A DNA stretch of 64,000 nt from positions 1,458,501 through 1,522,500 of the forward strand of contig NZ_CP045503.2 of assembly GCF_007004545.3 (NCBI RefSeq). The letters run 5' to 3'. This document shows, in pieces, positions 19,691-28,661 of this stretch. Both the position numbers and the translations under genes were made by a program. Position 1 is the first letter of the stretch. Each line of letters opens with the position of its first letter. Source of the DNA: Shewanella eurypsychrophilus. Lineage in GTDB: Bacteria > Pseudomonadota > Gammaproteobacteria > Enterobacterales > Shewanellaceae. The notes below the pieces were generated by a model that saw only the letters and a list, made by a program, of their open reading frames with translations, did not search any database and was not told where the DNA came from.

Positions 19691-22315
19691 ATGCGACCAT
19701 CTAATTTTAAGAAAACTGTACTAGCTACAAATATAGCGTTAATGCTCGGCACTGTAGTCTCTATGTCAGCTGTCGCGGCTGATGCTGACAACGCCGCAGT
19801 AGAAGCAGATGAAAATATTGAAAAAATTGAAGTACGTGGTATGCGAGCCTCAATGAAAGCTTCAGTTAATGCAAAGCGATTTTCTAATGCAGTTGTTGAC
19901 GCTGTATCAGCTGAAGATATCGGTAAATTTCCTGACGGTGATGTGGGTGAATCATTAGCGCGTATTCCTGGTGTCAGTGTTTCTCGCCAATTTGGTCAGG
20001 GGCAGCAAGTTTCAATTCGTGGTGCTTCTTCACAGTTGACCCGAACTCTGTTAAATGGCCACTCTGTATCTTCAACGGGTTGGTTTGACCAGCAAGCGAT
20101 TGACCGTAGTTTTAACTACTCACTTCTTCCACCAGAAATGGTAAGTGGAATTGAAGTTTATAAGTCGTCTCAAGCAGATATTACCGAAGGTGGTATCGGT
20201 GGTACGGTTATCGTCAAGACTCGTAAACCGCTTGATCTAGATGCAAATACACTGTTTTTAAGTGCAAAAGGCGACTACGGTACGGTTTCTGAAGAGACTG
20301 ATCCTGCATTATCTGGCCTTTACAGCTGGAAAAATGAAAGTGAAAGCTTTGGTGTTTTGGTCTCTGCTGCTGGTTCGCAAACTGCATACCAACGAAATGG
20401 TATCGAGACTCTTCTTGGTTGGGGCGAAATCGTTCCGACAACGTTCCAGCAAGATCGTGAACGTACCGCCATTAATGTTGCAGCTCAATACCGTCCAACG
20501 GATAGTTTAGAGTTTGGTTTAACGGTAACGAGTTTAGATTTGAAAGCTGATAATGCTAACACCTCTATCTTCTTGTTTCCTACCCAGCAAGGCGAATCAA
20601 CGTGTAATCAAACAAATGCTGCTGGTGTTTGTACCGATATCACTCACTCAGGTGTAGACGCTTTTGCTTGGGCTCAAACTTGGGCACGTAAAGCAGAGAT
20701 GAAATCTGATACCTATGATTTCGATTTTAACTATGAAGCTGAGAATTTCACGCTAGAAGGTCGTATCGGTAATACTTCAGCTGAAGGTGGTACAAGCCTG
20801 ACTTCTAACTATGGTAATTCAATCGGTCAGTCTAGTGATTTCGCGGGACACTATGATGCGACTGGTGAAATCATTGCTATCGATATTGCAAACAAAGCAT
20901 TTGATTCAAGTGACTTTAATGGTGAACTTGCTTCTGCTGGATGGGCACTTAAGAAGCAGCCAAACACAGATGAAGAAACTTATGCACAATTTGATGTAAC
21001 AATCCCAGTTGAGTTAGGTGCAATTACAGCATTCAAGACTGGTATACGTTATGCGGATCATGATGTGACACAGCAGACTGACGTTGCAAATGTTGGTGAG
21101 ATAGCTTCTCGTGACGCTTCATATTACTACAGTGGCACTATGTCTTCAGGTGCAGGGTTTACACTGCCAAAGCCTAATTTTGATGCCATGATCTCAGATG
21201 CAAATGCGGCAATCGATGGCTTTACTCGTGATAAGTCGGGTTATGGCACGCTCAATGAGCAGAACTTGGCGCTTTACGCTATGGCTAATTTTGAAGCGGA
21301 AGGTATTCGCGGTAACTTTGGTCTTCGCTTTGTTTCAACAGATATCGAATCTGATTACTATGCACTAAGCGATACCGGTGAGTTCGCCGATACTGTGAGT
21401 ACTGATACTGCGAGTTATAGCGATGTACTACCAAGCATTAACGTAGCATTTGATTTAGCATCAGATCTCATTTTACGTACCTCAGCGTCTCAAGTTATCT
21501 CTCGTCCTAACTATTCAGAGTTATTCGCGACATCGACATTACCTGGCTTGAATGATGGTACACCGGGTAACGAGAAAGTTAACCGCGGTTCTGTATCTTT
21601 AGATCCATTTAAAGCGACTCAAGCAGATGTTAGTTTAGAGTGGTATTTTGGTGGTGAAGGTCTTGCAGCAGTTACATACTTTATCAAGGATGTGAGCTCA
21701 TTTATCTCTACTCGTCAGAAGCTTAACCAGCAGATTGGTATCGAAGATAATGATCTGAGAGAACAAGGTTACAGTTCTTGTGGAGTCGGCGTTTATGACT
21801 GCTGGACTGTTAGTGAAAAGTATAATGCTAACGGCGGTCGTATCGAAGGTGTTGAATTACAGCTACAAGACTCGTTTGATAGTGGATTTGGTTATGCTGC
21901 AAACTACACTTATGCAGATGCTGGTTCTCCTTCTGAAAACTACCCAGATCAAATGGGTGTATTCTCGGACTCTTCTAAGCACACAGTAAACTTAGTTGGT
22001 TACTATGAGAACGATAGCTTTACTGCTCGTCTAGCCTATAACTGGCGTAGCGAGTACATGATGCGTGAATTACCAGGTTTCTACGGTAACCGTCAGCACC
22101 AGGATTACGGCACATTAGACTTAAGTGCTGGTTACAGTATTACAGAGTGGATGGATATTACTTTTGAAGCGGTTAACTTGACTGAAGAAGACAGTATTCA
22201 AGTTGGTGTAGCGCCACTTGACGCTGAAGTTATTCCAGAGTTCAAGGCTGACTACCCAGTATGGAGCTTCGAAGGTGAAGCTCGTTACAAGGTTGGTGTA
22301 GCTTTACGCTTCTAA
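19691..22315 (+). CDS. TonB-dependent outer-membrane receptor, chitooligosaccharide type
   Basis: 874 residues. Signal peptide about 1-29 (ending SAVAA). A TonB-box-like segment (ENIEKIEVRG) and plug domain are seen, with DVGESLARIPGVSVSR, VSIRGASSQLTRTLLNG and GGIGGTVIVKTRKP between residues 85 and 180. A large beta barrel follows, ending in a C-terminal aromatic residue (VGVALRF). It belongs to the proteobacterial TonB receptor subfamily typical of sugar uptake loci. The nearby operator and neighbours imply import of GlcNAc oligomers across the outer membrane. The substrate is inferred, not visible in the sequence. Confidence 0.9.
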   Translation: MRPSNFKKTVLATNIALMLGTVVSMSAVAADADNAAVEADENIEKIEVRGMRASMKASVNAKRFSNAVVDAVSAEDIGKFPDGDVGESLARIPGVSVSRQFGQGQQVSIRGASSQLTRTLLNGHSVSSTGWFDQQAIDRSFNYSLLPPEMVSGIEVYKSSQADITEGGIGGTVIVKTRKPLDLDANTLFLSAKGDYGTVSEETDPALSGLYSWKNESESFGVLVSAAGSQTAYQRNGIETLLGWGEIVPTTFQQDRERTAINVAAQYRPTDSLEFGLTVTSLDLKADNANTSIFLFPTQQGESTCNQTNAAGVCTDITHSGVDAFAWAQTWARKAEMKSDTYDFDFNYEAENFTLEGRIGNTSAEGGTSLTSNYGNSIGQSSDFAGHYDATGEIIAIDIANKAFDSSDFNGELASAGWALKKQPNTDEETYAQFDVTIPVELGAITAFKTGIRYADHDVTQQTDVANVGEIASRDASYYYSGTMSSGAGFTLPKPNFDAMISDANAAIDGFTRDKSGYGTLNEQNLALYAMANFEAEGIRGNFGLRFVSTDIESDYYALSDTGEFADTVSTDTASYSDVLPSINVAFDLASDLILRTSASQVISRPNYSELFATSTLPGLNDGTPGNEKVNRGSVSLDPFKATQADVSLEWYFGGEGLAAVTYFIKDVSSFISTRQKLNQQIGIEDNDLREQGYSSCGVGVYDCWTVSEKYNANGGRIEGVELQLQDSFDSGFGYAANYTYADAGSPSENYPDQMGVFSDSSKHTVNLVGYYENDSFTARLAYNWRSEYMMRELPGFYGNRQHQDYGTLDLSAGYSITEWMDITFEAVNLTEEDSIQVGVAPLDAEVIPEFKADYPVWSFEGEARYKVGVALRF

Positions 22316-22341
22316 TCACTCATTATTCTTGTAAATAGACG

Positions 22342-22368
22342 AAAGCCCAGCTCATGCTGGGCTTTTTA
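22342..22368 (+). terminator. Terminator after the TonB receptor
   Basis: Stem AAAGCCCAGC-TCAT-GCTGGGCTTT plus T run; separates the receptor from the flavoprotein gene. Confidence 0.85.
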
Positions 22369-22426
22369 TTGAGTCATGAATTTGGTATTGATATTACCGT
22401 TAATCAACTAATGTAGAAGGCTTAGT

Positions 22427-23953
22427 ATGGATATTAAAAAGGTCGTTATCGTTGGAGGTGGAACTGCAGGTTGGCTAGCTGCAAATCACCTTGGTAAAGC
22501 TTTGTTTAACACTGAAAATGTGTCCGTGACTTTGATTGAGTCCCCTGATATTCCGACAATCGGGGTTGGAGAAGGAACCGTTCCAGCAATAAAAAAGTCG
22601 CTGCAGAGCTTTGGCATAAGTGAAAGTGAATTTATTGCACAATGTGATGTGACATTTAAGCAGTCGATAAAGTTTTCTAATTGGCTAGATCAAGATAATC
22701 ATGGCAAAGGCAACTTCTTCCATCACTTGTTTGATATGCCATCACCCATGGGGGAGGATTTAACTCCTTTGTGGCTTAGCAAGCAAGGGCATGATTATGC
22801 TAGCTGTGTTTCACCTCAGTTTACTGCTTGTGAAGCCCTCAAGGCTCCGAAGAAGATCACAACCCCTGAGTATGCAGGTTCACTTGGGTATGCCTATCAT
22901 TTAAATGCGGCAAAATTTGCAAAACTACTGGCAAAAAATGGTCGAGAGAAGTTTCATGTAGAACATGTGATCGCCAATGTCAGTGAGGTTAAACTCAATG
23001 ACTCTGGAGCTGTTAGCTCACTCGTTACCGATACCCATGGTGAGCTTAAATTTGACCTCTACATTGATTGCACTGGGTTTGAATCTCTGATTATAGATAA
23101 AGCGCTTAAGGTGCCTTTTGTTGATAAGTCAAAGCAGCTTTTGGTGGATAGGGCGTTGGTCGTACAGGTACCTACTGATGTCAATGAATCTATCCCACCA
23201 TTCACTCTAGCCACGGCTCATCAAGCTGGATGGATCTGGGATATCGCTTTACCGAATAGACGGGGAGTGGGGTTTGTCTACTCGACTAAATATATGGATG
23301 ACAAAACAGCCATTAAGAAGTTAGATAAATACTTAGGGGGAGGCTTATCTGATTTTAATTATCGCTTTCTGCCTATGAAAGTAGGGTACAGAGAGAAGTT
23401 TTGGCATCAAAACTGTATTTGTCTCGGATTAGCCCAGGGCTTCTTAGAGCCTTTGGAGGCAACTTCTATTTTGCTTACTGACTTTGCTGCTGGCTATATC
23501 GCTAATCGCTTTCCCAAATCTGTAGCGAAAATGGAAGATATTCAAACTCAATTCAATCAGGTTATGAAGTATGCATGGGAGAGAGTTGTGGAGTTTATTA
23601 AGCTACATTACTGCCTATCGGATAGAACGGATTCTCAGTTTTGGATAGATAACAGGGATCCAAAGACTATTCCTGATGAGTTAGCGAGAAAGCTATCTCT
23701 GTGGGAGACTTATGTGCCTAATAGAGAGGATTTCTTTAGTAAATTTGAGGTGTTCGATCTGGAGAATTATCTCTATGTTCTATATGGGATGAAGTATAAA
23801 ACTCAAGTTGATGCACTAACAGATGAACAGATGAGTCTTGCCAATAAGCAGTCTTTGCACCTTGCTGAAATTGGCAAGCAACTCACAGAGGAACTGCCAG
23901 AGCATCGAGAACTACTCAATAAGATAAAAGAGCATGGACTGCAATCAATCTAG
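22427..23953 (+). CDS. Tryptophan-halogenase-like flavoprotein
   Basis: 508 residues of the flavin-dependent tryptophan halogenase family. The FAD dinucleotide motif VGGGTAGWLAA is at residues 9-19. IGVGEGTVPAIKK follows, with Lys57 aligning by eye with the catalytic lysine of PrnA. The halogenase WxWxI motif appears as GWIWDIA near residue 270, with Ala where Pro is usual, and LGLAQGFLEPLEATSI lies near 340. Such genes recur beside TonB receptors and SapC proteins in Shewanella and Xanthomonas sugar loci, where no halogenated product is known. Its actual role here is unknown. No NagR site lies directly upstream, so it may read through from the receptor promoter. Confidence 0.82.
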   Translation: MDIKKVVIVGGGTAGWLAANHLGKALFNTENVSVTLIESPDIPTIGVGEGTVPAIKKSLQSFGISESEFIAQCDVTFKQSIKFSNWLDQDNHGKGNFFHHLFDMPSPMGEDLTPLWLSKQGHDYASCVSPQFTACEALKAPKKITTPEYAGSLGYAYHLNAAKFAKLLAKNGREKFHVEHVIANVSEVKLNDSGAVSSLVTDTHGELKFDLYIDCTGFESLIIDKALKVPFVDKSKQLLVDRALVVQVPTDVNESIPPFTLATAHQAGWIWDIALPNRRGVGFVYSTKYMDDKTAIKKLDKYLGGGLSDFNYRFLPMKVGYREKFWHQNCICLGLAQGFLEPLEATSILLTDFAAGYIANRFPKSVAKMEDIQTQFNQVMKYAWERVVEFIKLHYCLSDRTDSQFWIDNRDPKTIPDELARKLSLWETYVPNREDFFSKFEVFDLENYLYVLYGMKYKTQVDALTDEQMSLANKQSLHLAEIGKQLTEELPEHRELLNKIKEHGLQSI

Positions 23954-24115
23954 CTTGCTTTAGTCGACGAGATTGACTGAAACATCTTATGAGCGCTTAC
24001 GCTGTGAAGCAGGCGAGTTGTCACCCTGCCTGCTGGTCCTCCCACCATCACATATTTGTTGGTGAGTTCACCTTGTTACCTCACTCTCCATTGAGGTGGG
24101 AGTTAGCTTATTTGC

Positions 24116-24835
24116 TTATGACTGCAGGTTATCAAACTCATTTTGCTTAATGATTAATCGAGCAATCTGATTCAAAGACGTTAGGTGAGCATAAATGAGT
24201 GGCAATAATCCTTTATTTTTTAGAGTAAGAAAATCCTCATCCTTTAGCTCATTCAAGGCCTTCTCATCAATGATGTACACTCCATCAATATTAACGTTTA
24301 GGCTCTCATCACTCAGTTTAACTGTCAGTTGTTTAGGCGTGAGTAGTTTCAAGTCTGCAAAGTACTTGGTTATGCCACTTGTCTGCTGAGTAAAGCTGGC
24401 TAAATCGAGTAGCGCATTGGAGCGTTTTTTGAGGTACTCAGTTTGCTCTCCTGATGCATCAAATAACTTATTGCCTTCTGATGAAACAAGCTCGCTCTCA
24501 TCATCAATACAAACCATGATTTCATCGCTATTTTTTGATGTTTGCATTAAAGACAGTGGTGCATTACTGAATCCAACGGGTGTGACGGCTGCGCTCCAGT
24601 TATTTGACTGACAATATAAATTGAAGTTGCTCTTAATTCCCATCATGGCAATAGGAGTGAACTGACCATTTTCTGTATTTTTAACAAATACGATGGGAAA
24701 TTCAGTCGCTAATACAGCAAACTCTTGTACGACTATAGGGATCAGACTTTGCTCAGAGAATCGACTGTGATCATTAGACTCTTTTATAGCAATATCCAGG
24801 TGTTTTGTAGAGTTTAATGGAGAGATATTTGTCAT
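24116..24835 (-). CDS. SapC-like protein of the nag locus
   Basis: 239 residues, no signal peptide, no membrane helix. The central part FPIVFVKNTENGQFTPIAMMGIKSNFNLYC and the later VYIIDEKALNELKDEDFL resemble the SapC family that accompanies TonB receptors and tryptophan-halogenase-like genes. It is convergent with the flavoprotein gene. Operator O2 lies 133 bp upstream, overlapping a plausible minus-strand promoter, so it should respond to GlcNAc. Biochemical function unknown. Family call made from overall pattern and neighbourhood. Confidence 0.7.
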   Translation of the reverse strand: MTNISPLNSTKHLDIAIKESNDHSRFSEQSLIPIVVQEFAVLATEFPIVFVKNTENGQFTPIAMMGIKSNFNLYCQSNNWSAAVTPVGFSNAPLSLMQTSKNSDEIMVCIDDESELVSSEGNKLFDASGEQTEYLKKRSNALLDLASFTQQTSGITKYFADLKLLTPKQLTVKLSDESLNVNIDGVYIIDEKALNELKDEDFLTLKNKGLLPLIYAHLTSLNQIARLIIKQNEFDNLQS

Positions 24836-24954
24836 CTTATTTTTCCTCGAATTATATTATTATCATTCTTATTTGAGTGAACTAGCTGCTTGAATCGAAA
24901 ATTGTTGTGTGGAGCCTGATCCCTGTGACGCAGAGGGGGAGCACCTATACAAAT

Positions 24955-24985
24955 AATGTTATCAACTTTTGACAACGTTGTCATA
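24955..24985 (-). promoter_or_regulatory. NagR operator O2 with overlapping promoter (sapC-like gene)
   Basis: The palindrome occupies 24968-24985 (TGACAACGTTGTCA core). On the minus strand ATGACA serves as a -35 and TAACAT, 17 nt later, as a -10, so the repressor would block RNA polymerase. Confidence 0.65.
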
Positions 24986-25119
24986 TTTTGGTGTTGCCAG
25001 CCAAGCTGTTGTATAAAATTAATAAGAACGAGTTATCTAGCCCAGTCTAACTTGAGCAAGAGATTTAAATGAATGTCAAAAAAATGTAGATATTCTGTTG
25101 GCTCTTGTGTATGTTTGTG

Positions 25120-25149
25120 AATGACAGCGTTGTCATCTGCTTGTGTGAT
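25120..25149 (+). promoter_or_regulatory. NagR operator O3 with overlapping promoter
   Basis: Palindrome AATGACAGCGTTGTCATC at 25120-25137. ATGACA (25121) as -35 and TGTGAT (25144) as a weak -10 with 17-bp spacing give a rightward start near 25156. The nearest annotated gene in that direction is 615 bp away. Confidence 0.6.
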
Positions 25150-25155
25150 GAGTTG

Positions 25156-25327
25156 TCTTGTAAGGTCTGCATGAATAGGAAGAGGTCTCCTAATTCGTGT
25201 TTTGGCAGATGTAATAGGGTCAAACTCATTACATTTGTGTTTGAAATTTCAATAGTCTCTCCCCAGAAACTAGACTTGGCTAGGTGTTTTATCAGTAATT
25301 ATGTGATGAATCACCTAGCTTTTTTTT
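25156..25327 (+). ncRNA. Candidate NagR-controlled small RNA
   Basis: Inferred transcript of about 170 nt from the O3 promoter to a Rho-independent terminator at 25279-25327 (GCTAGGTG / CACCTAGC stem with an inner ATCA/TGAT pairing, then eight T). No convincing protein is encoded: the frame running through it also crosses the operator and terminator, and its product looks random. Alternatively this is the leader of hex or the remnant of a lost gene. Hypothesis only. Confidence 0.35.
25279..25327 (+). terminator. Terminator hairpin downstream of operator O3
   Basis: 8-bp stem GCTAGGTG / CACCTAGC with a 25-nt loop containing a further 4-bp pairing, followed by TTTTTTTT. Confidence 0.7.
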
Positions 25328-25770
25328 ATGTGGATTTTGACGGTATGGAATAGATTTAGAAGTTGTAAGTGAAACAAATCCAAACACTATTGCCCATGCT
25401 ACTAGAAAGGTGATTCAGGTTTAAGGTGTACAAGAGAGGCGCTACAATTGATGAGACAGTCTTATCTTGTAAACAGATAACTGAGGTCACTCAGGACTTC
25501 CTTCAAAGCCCTACCTTAAATCTCACATGTTTCATAGCTAGCCCGTTGGACCTTACGTCTGTCTAAGTTTGCGTCAGTGATGATGACCTGACACTATTTA
25601 GTACTGACTTATAATTATTAATTTTGTAGTCCACAGTCTCAGATAAAACTTAGCATTTTAACGATTTAATAGAGGTGCAAGTTCTGGTTATATCAGGGGG
25701 GAAGATTGCGGCTAAGGTGGCTCATTTCATCTTGAGATGAGAAGACATTGAATCATAGTAGAGGGATAGA

Positions 25771-28437
25771 ATGAAATTGAAGTTGATCACTGCCGCAATA
25801 ACACTTGTGCTAGCAACGAGTGCTTGCTCCGATGTAAAAACTGAAACGAATAACCAAGTGTCCGCCGAGTCGAGTCAAGCTAACGCTAAGAACCTAGATC
25901 AAGCACAATTAAACACGCTCGGGGAGACATTAGACATAAAGTATCGTTTAGTGACTAACTACCCGCAAGGTTGTCCGACTTCTGGTGTTGACGGTCGTTG
26001 TTTCACGGCGCAGATAGATTTGACCTCTGCTGTTGATTTAGATAGCCAAGATTGGTCTATCTACTTCAGTCAGATGCGCCCGGTGCAGTCGGTGAGTTCA
26101 GGTGAGTTTACAATTACTCGTGTGAAAGGCGATCTACATAAGATAGCGCCGACAACTGAGTTTAAAGGACTCAAGAAGGGCGTCACTAAGACCCTAGAGT
26201 TTAAAGGTGAGCTATGGCAACTATCTGAAACCGATGCTATGCCAAATTATTATCTGGTATCAGGAGAATTAGATCCTGTTCTTATCAGGAGCACTGCAGT
26301 GACCCTGGACAGTGAAACCGGCATGGAGCTTCGTCCCTACGCCGTGTCTTTCACCGATGAAGAAACACAATATAAGCGAAGTGATACAGATAAAGTGAAG
26401 TGGGCGACACCTGAAATACTTTTTCAGGCGAACCAGGGAATAGACTTTCAGCCTGAGCTGGTTACCAACACGATAATTCCAACTCCCTTGAACGTTAATG
26501 TGAGCTCCACTGATCGACCTGTATCCCTAAAAGGCGGCATAAAGCTCGAGCTTCATGAGGTTAAACGTAGCGCCATCGATGCTGCTGTAGCCCGTTTGAG
26601 TCGTATCGGTGTCAATGAGTCATCGTCTGGTCTAGTCGTGAGTTTCTTACCGCTTAAGGTCAAGTCAACACTAGGTTCGTATCTGTTAGATATCACCAAA
26701 AATAAAATCACCATCTCTGCAGCCGATGATGCAGGGTTTTCCTATGGTCTATCCTCACTGACCAGCCTTCTCGATAGTAACGACTTGGTTGTTAATACCA
26801 TGAGAGTCGAAGACTCTCCTCGCTATGATTTTCGCGGCATGCATATCGATGTGTCGAGAAACTTCCATAGTAAGCAGTTAGTGCTGGATATGTTAGATCA
26901 GATGGCGGCTTATAAATTGAATAAGCTTCATCTGCATATGGCCGACGATGAAGGTTGGCGTCTGGAAATCGAGGGTTTACCTGAACTGACTGATATCGGC
27001 AGTAAGCGATGTCATGATTTAAGTGAAACAAGGTGTCTGTTACCTCAATTAGGTAGCGGCCCATTTGCCGATGCTAAGGTCAATGGCTATTACTCTAAAG
27101 CCGATTATATCGAGATTTTAAAATATGCGGGGGCCAGACAGATACAGGTTATCCCCTCAATGGATATGCCGGGACATTCAAGAGCCGCTATCAAGTCGAT
27201 GGAAGCACGTTACCGTAAGTTAGCGGCAACTGGGGATATAAAAGGGGCCGATGAGTATCGCTTAATCGATCCAAAAGACACCACTGTCTATTCATCGATT
27301 CAATACTATGACGATAACACCCTTAACGTGTGCATGGAGTCGACTTTTCACTTCGTCGACAAGGTAATTGATGAGATTGCTACATTGCATGAGCAAGCGG
27401 GTCAGCCTCTATCTGTCTATCATATTGGTGCCGATGAAACGGCTGGTGCATGGTTAGACTCTCCTATGTGTAAGGCATTCCTTGCCGACAATAAGCAAGG
27501 CGTGAGTACAAGTGATGAGTTCGGTGCCTATTTTGTCGAGCGTGTGTCGAATATCTTGCATGAAAAAGGCATAGAGCCTGCAGGTTGGAGTGATGGAATG
27601 AGCCATACCCGTCCAAAGAACATGCCAAAAACCTCCCAAACCAATGTGTGGGATGTTATTTCACACAATGGTTTTCGCCGCGCACATCAGCAAGCAAATT
27701 TAGGCTGGGACGCCATATTGGGGATGCCTGAGATGCTGTATTTTGATTTTCCCTACGAGGCGGATCCTAAAGAGCACGGTTATTACTGGGCGAGTCGTAA
27801 CACCAACGAACGTAAGTTATATGGTTTTATGCCAGATAACTTACCCGCTAATGCTGAGCAGTGGACCGATATCCAAGGTAAGCCATTCGAAGCCGATGAT
27901 ACAGAGAAGCGAGATAAAGCAGGCAAGCTAGTCAGTGGCCCAATGAAGGAGGGAGTGTCATTTTCCGGTCTTCAGGGGCAGATTTGGAGTGAAACACTCA
28001 GAAGCGATGCCGTGGTCGAATATATGACCTTTCCACGATTACTTATATTGGCTGAGAAAGCCTGGCACAAGGCGAGTTGGGAAGTGCCTTATCAATATAA
28101 AGGAGCTGTCTATAATCAAACTAGCGGTTACTTTTCCCAAGAGATGCGCAATGAGCAGGCGAGTCAGTGGGCAGTGTTAGCCAATACTCTGGGGCAGAAA
28201 GAATTAGTCAAACTGGATAAGGCTGGCATCGAATACCGAGTACCTACCGTAGGCGCGCATATACATGAAGGACAACTGTTAACGAACCTTATCTATCCAG
28301 GTTTAACCATCGAGTATCGAGTCAATGGTGGAGAATGGCTTGTTTATCATTCACCTGTCGCTGTCGATGGGCAAGTAGAAGTTAGGGCCATAGCTGCCAA
28401 TGGTAAGAGAAAAGGGCGCGCCTTGATTGTAAGGTAA
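25771..28437 (+). CDS. hex: GH20 beta-N-acetylhexosaminidase lipoprotein
   Basis: 888 residues. The lipoprotein signal ends in ATSAC (Cys19). Domains in order: an N-terminal carbohydrate-binding CHB_HEX-type region (about 45-200), a GH20b domain (about 240-360), the GH20 TIM barrel (about 365-770) and a C-terminal beta domain. The catalytic pair is Asp555-Glu556 in HIGADETAG. DFRGMHIDVSRNF opens the barrel and HLHMADDEGWRLEI is conserved. It cleaves terminal GlcNAc from chitooligosaccharides in the periplasm or at the outer membrane, feeding NagP and NagK. The immediate upstream region has no operator. Confidence 0.93.
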   Translation: MKLKLITAAITLVLATSACSDVKTETNNQVSAESSQANAKNLDQAQLNTLGETLDIKYRLVTNYPQGCPTSGVDGRCFTAQIDLTSAVDLDSQDWSIYFSQMRPVQSVSSGEFTITRVKGDLHKIAPTTEFKGLKKGVTKTLEFKGELWQLSETDAMPNYYLVSGELDPVLIRSTAVTLDSETGMELRPYAVSFTDEETQYKRSDTDKVKWATPEILFQANQGIDFQPELVTNTIIPTPLNVNVSSTDRPVSLKGGIKLELHEVKRSAIDAAVARLSRIGVNESSSGLVVSFLPLKVKSTLGSYLLDITKNKITISAADDAGFSYGLSSLTSLLDSNDLVVNTMRVEDSPRYDFRGMHIDVSRNFHSKQLVLDMLDQMAAYKLNKLHLHMADDEGWRLEIEGLPELTDIGSKRCHDLSETRCLLPQLGSGPFADAKVNGYYSKADYIEILKYAGARQIQVIPSMDMPGHSRAAIKSMEARYRKLAATGDIKGADEYRLIDPKDTTVYSSIQYYDDNTLNVCMESTFHFVDKVIDEIATLHEQAGQPLSVYHIGADETAGAWLDSPMCKAFLADNKQGVSTSDEFGAYFVERVSNILHEKGIEPAGWSDGMSHTRPKNMPKTSQTNVWDVISHNGFRRAHQQANLGWDAILGMPEMLYFDFPYEADPKEHGYYWASRNTNERKLYGFMPDNLPANAEQWTDIQGKPFEADDTEKRDKAGKLVSGPMKEGVSFSGLQGQIWSETLRSDAVVEYMTFPRLLILAEKAWHKASWEVPYQYKGAVYNQTSGYFSQEMRNEQASQWAVLANTLGQKELVKLDKAGIEYRVPTVGAHIHEGQLLTNLIYPGLTIEYRVNGGEWLVYHSPVAVDGQVEVRAIAANGKRKGRALIVR

Positions 28438-28508
28438 CAGGTGGTTAACACATGTGGCTGCATGATTTCCTAATCAGTGAAGCTAGCCCAACTCCTTCCT
28501 CTGTGGTA

Positions 28509-28547
28509 CTTTCAGCTGAATTAAAGCTAATCTTATTCAGCTGAAAG
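28509..28547. repeat. Inverted repeat between hex and nagK
   Basis: 12-bp perfect arms CTTTCAGCTGAA / TTCAGCTGAAAG separated by 15 nt, with no T run on either side. It may be an mRNA-end hairpin or a protein site. It lies 7 bp before operator O4. Confidence 0.6.
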
Positions 28548-28553
28548 AAAATA

Positions 28554-28583
28554 AATGACAACGCTGTCATTTGTGTTGTAACA
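28554..28583 (+). promoter_or_regulatory. NagR operator O4 with overlapping promoter (nagK-nagA)
   Basis: Palindrome AATGACAACGCTGTCATT at 28554-28571. ATGACA as -35 and TAACAT as -10 at 18-bp spacing place transcription start about 70 nt before nagK. Confidence 0.7.
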
Positions 28584-28661
28584 TGAAGTTAACTTAGTCA
28601 GTGAGCAAGGTATTGCGCGTAGCGATAAACCTTGGATAAAAAAACTGTGAATGAGGTCTGT

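Larger units (their letters stand above)
24836..25770. other. 935-bp intergenic region of the nag locus
   Basis: It holds the sapC-like promoter and operator O2, operator O3, and a terminator hairpin at 25279-25327. The following 440 bp (25328-25770) have no credible gene: reading frames are short and no family is recognised. The hex gene lies at its right end, 634 bp from the nearest operator. Confidence 0.6.

Noticed and set aside
24852..24876. Fur-like A+T-rich site before the sapC-like gene
   Set aside because: Only one half (TGATAAT) matches; the other half agrees at two of seven positions.
25105..25353. 82-codon plus-strand open frame in the nag intergenic region
   Set aside because: It runs across operator O3 and through the terminator hairpin, has no ribosome-binding site, and its Cys-rich product resembles no family.
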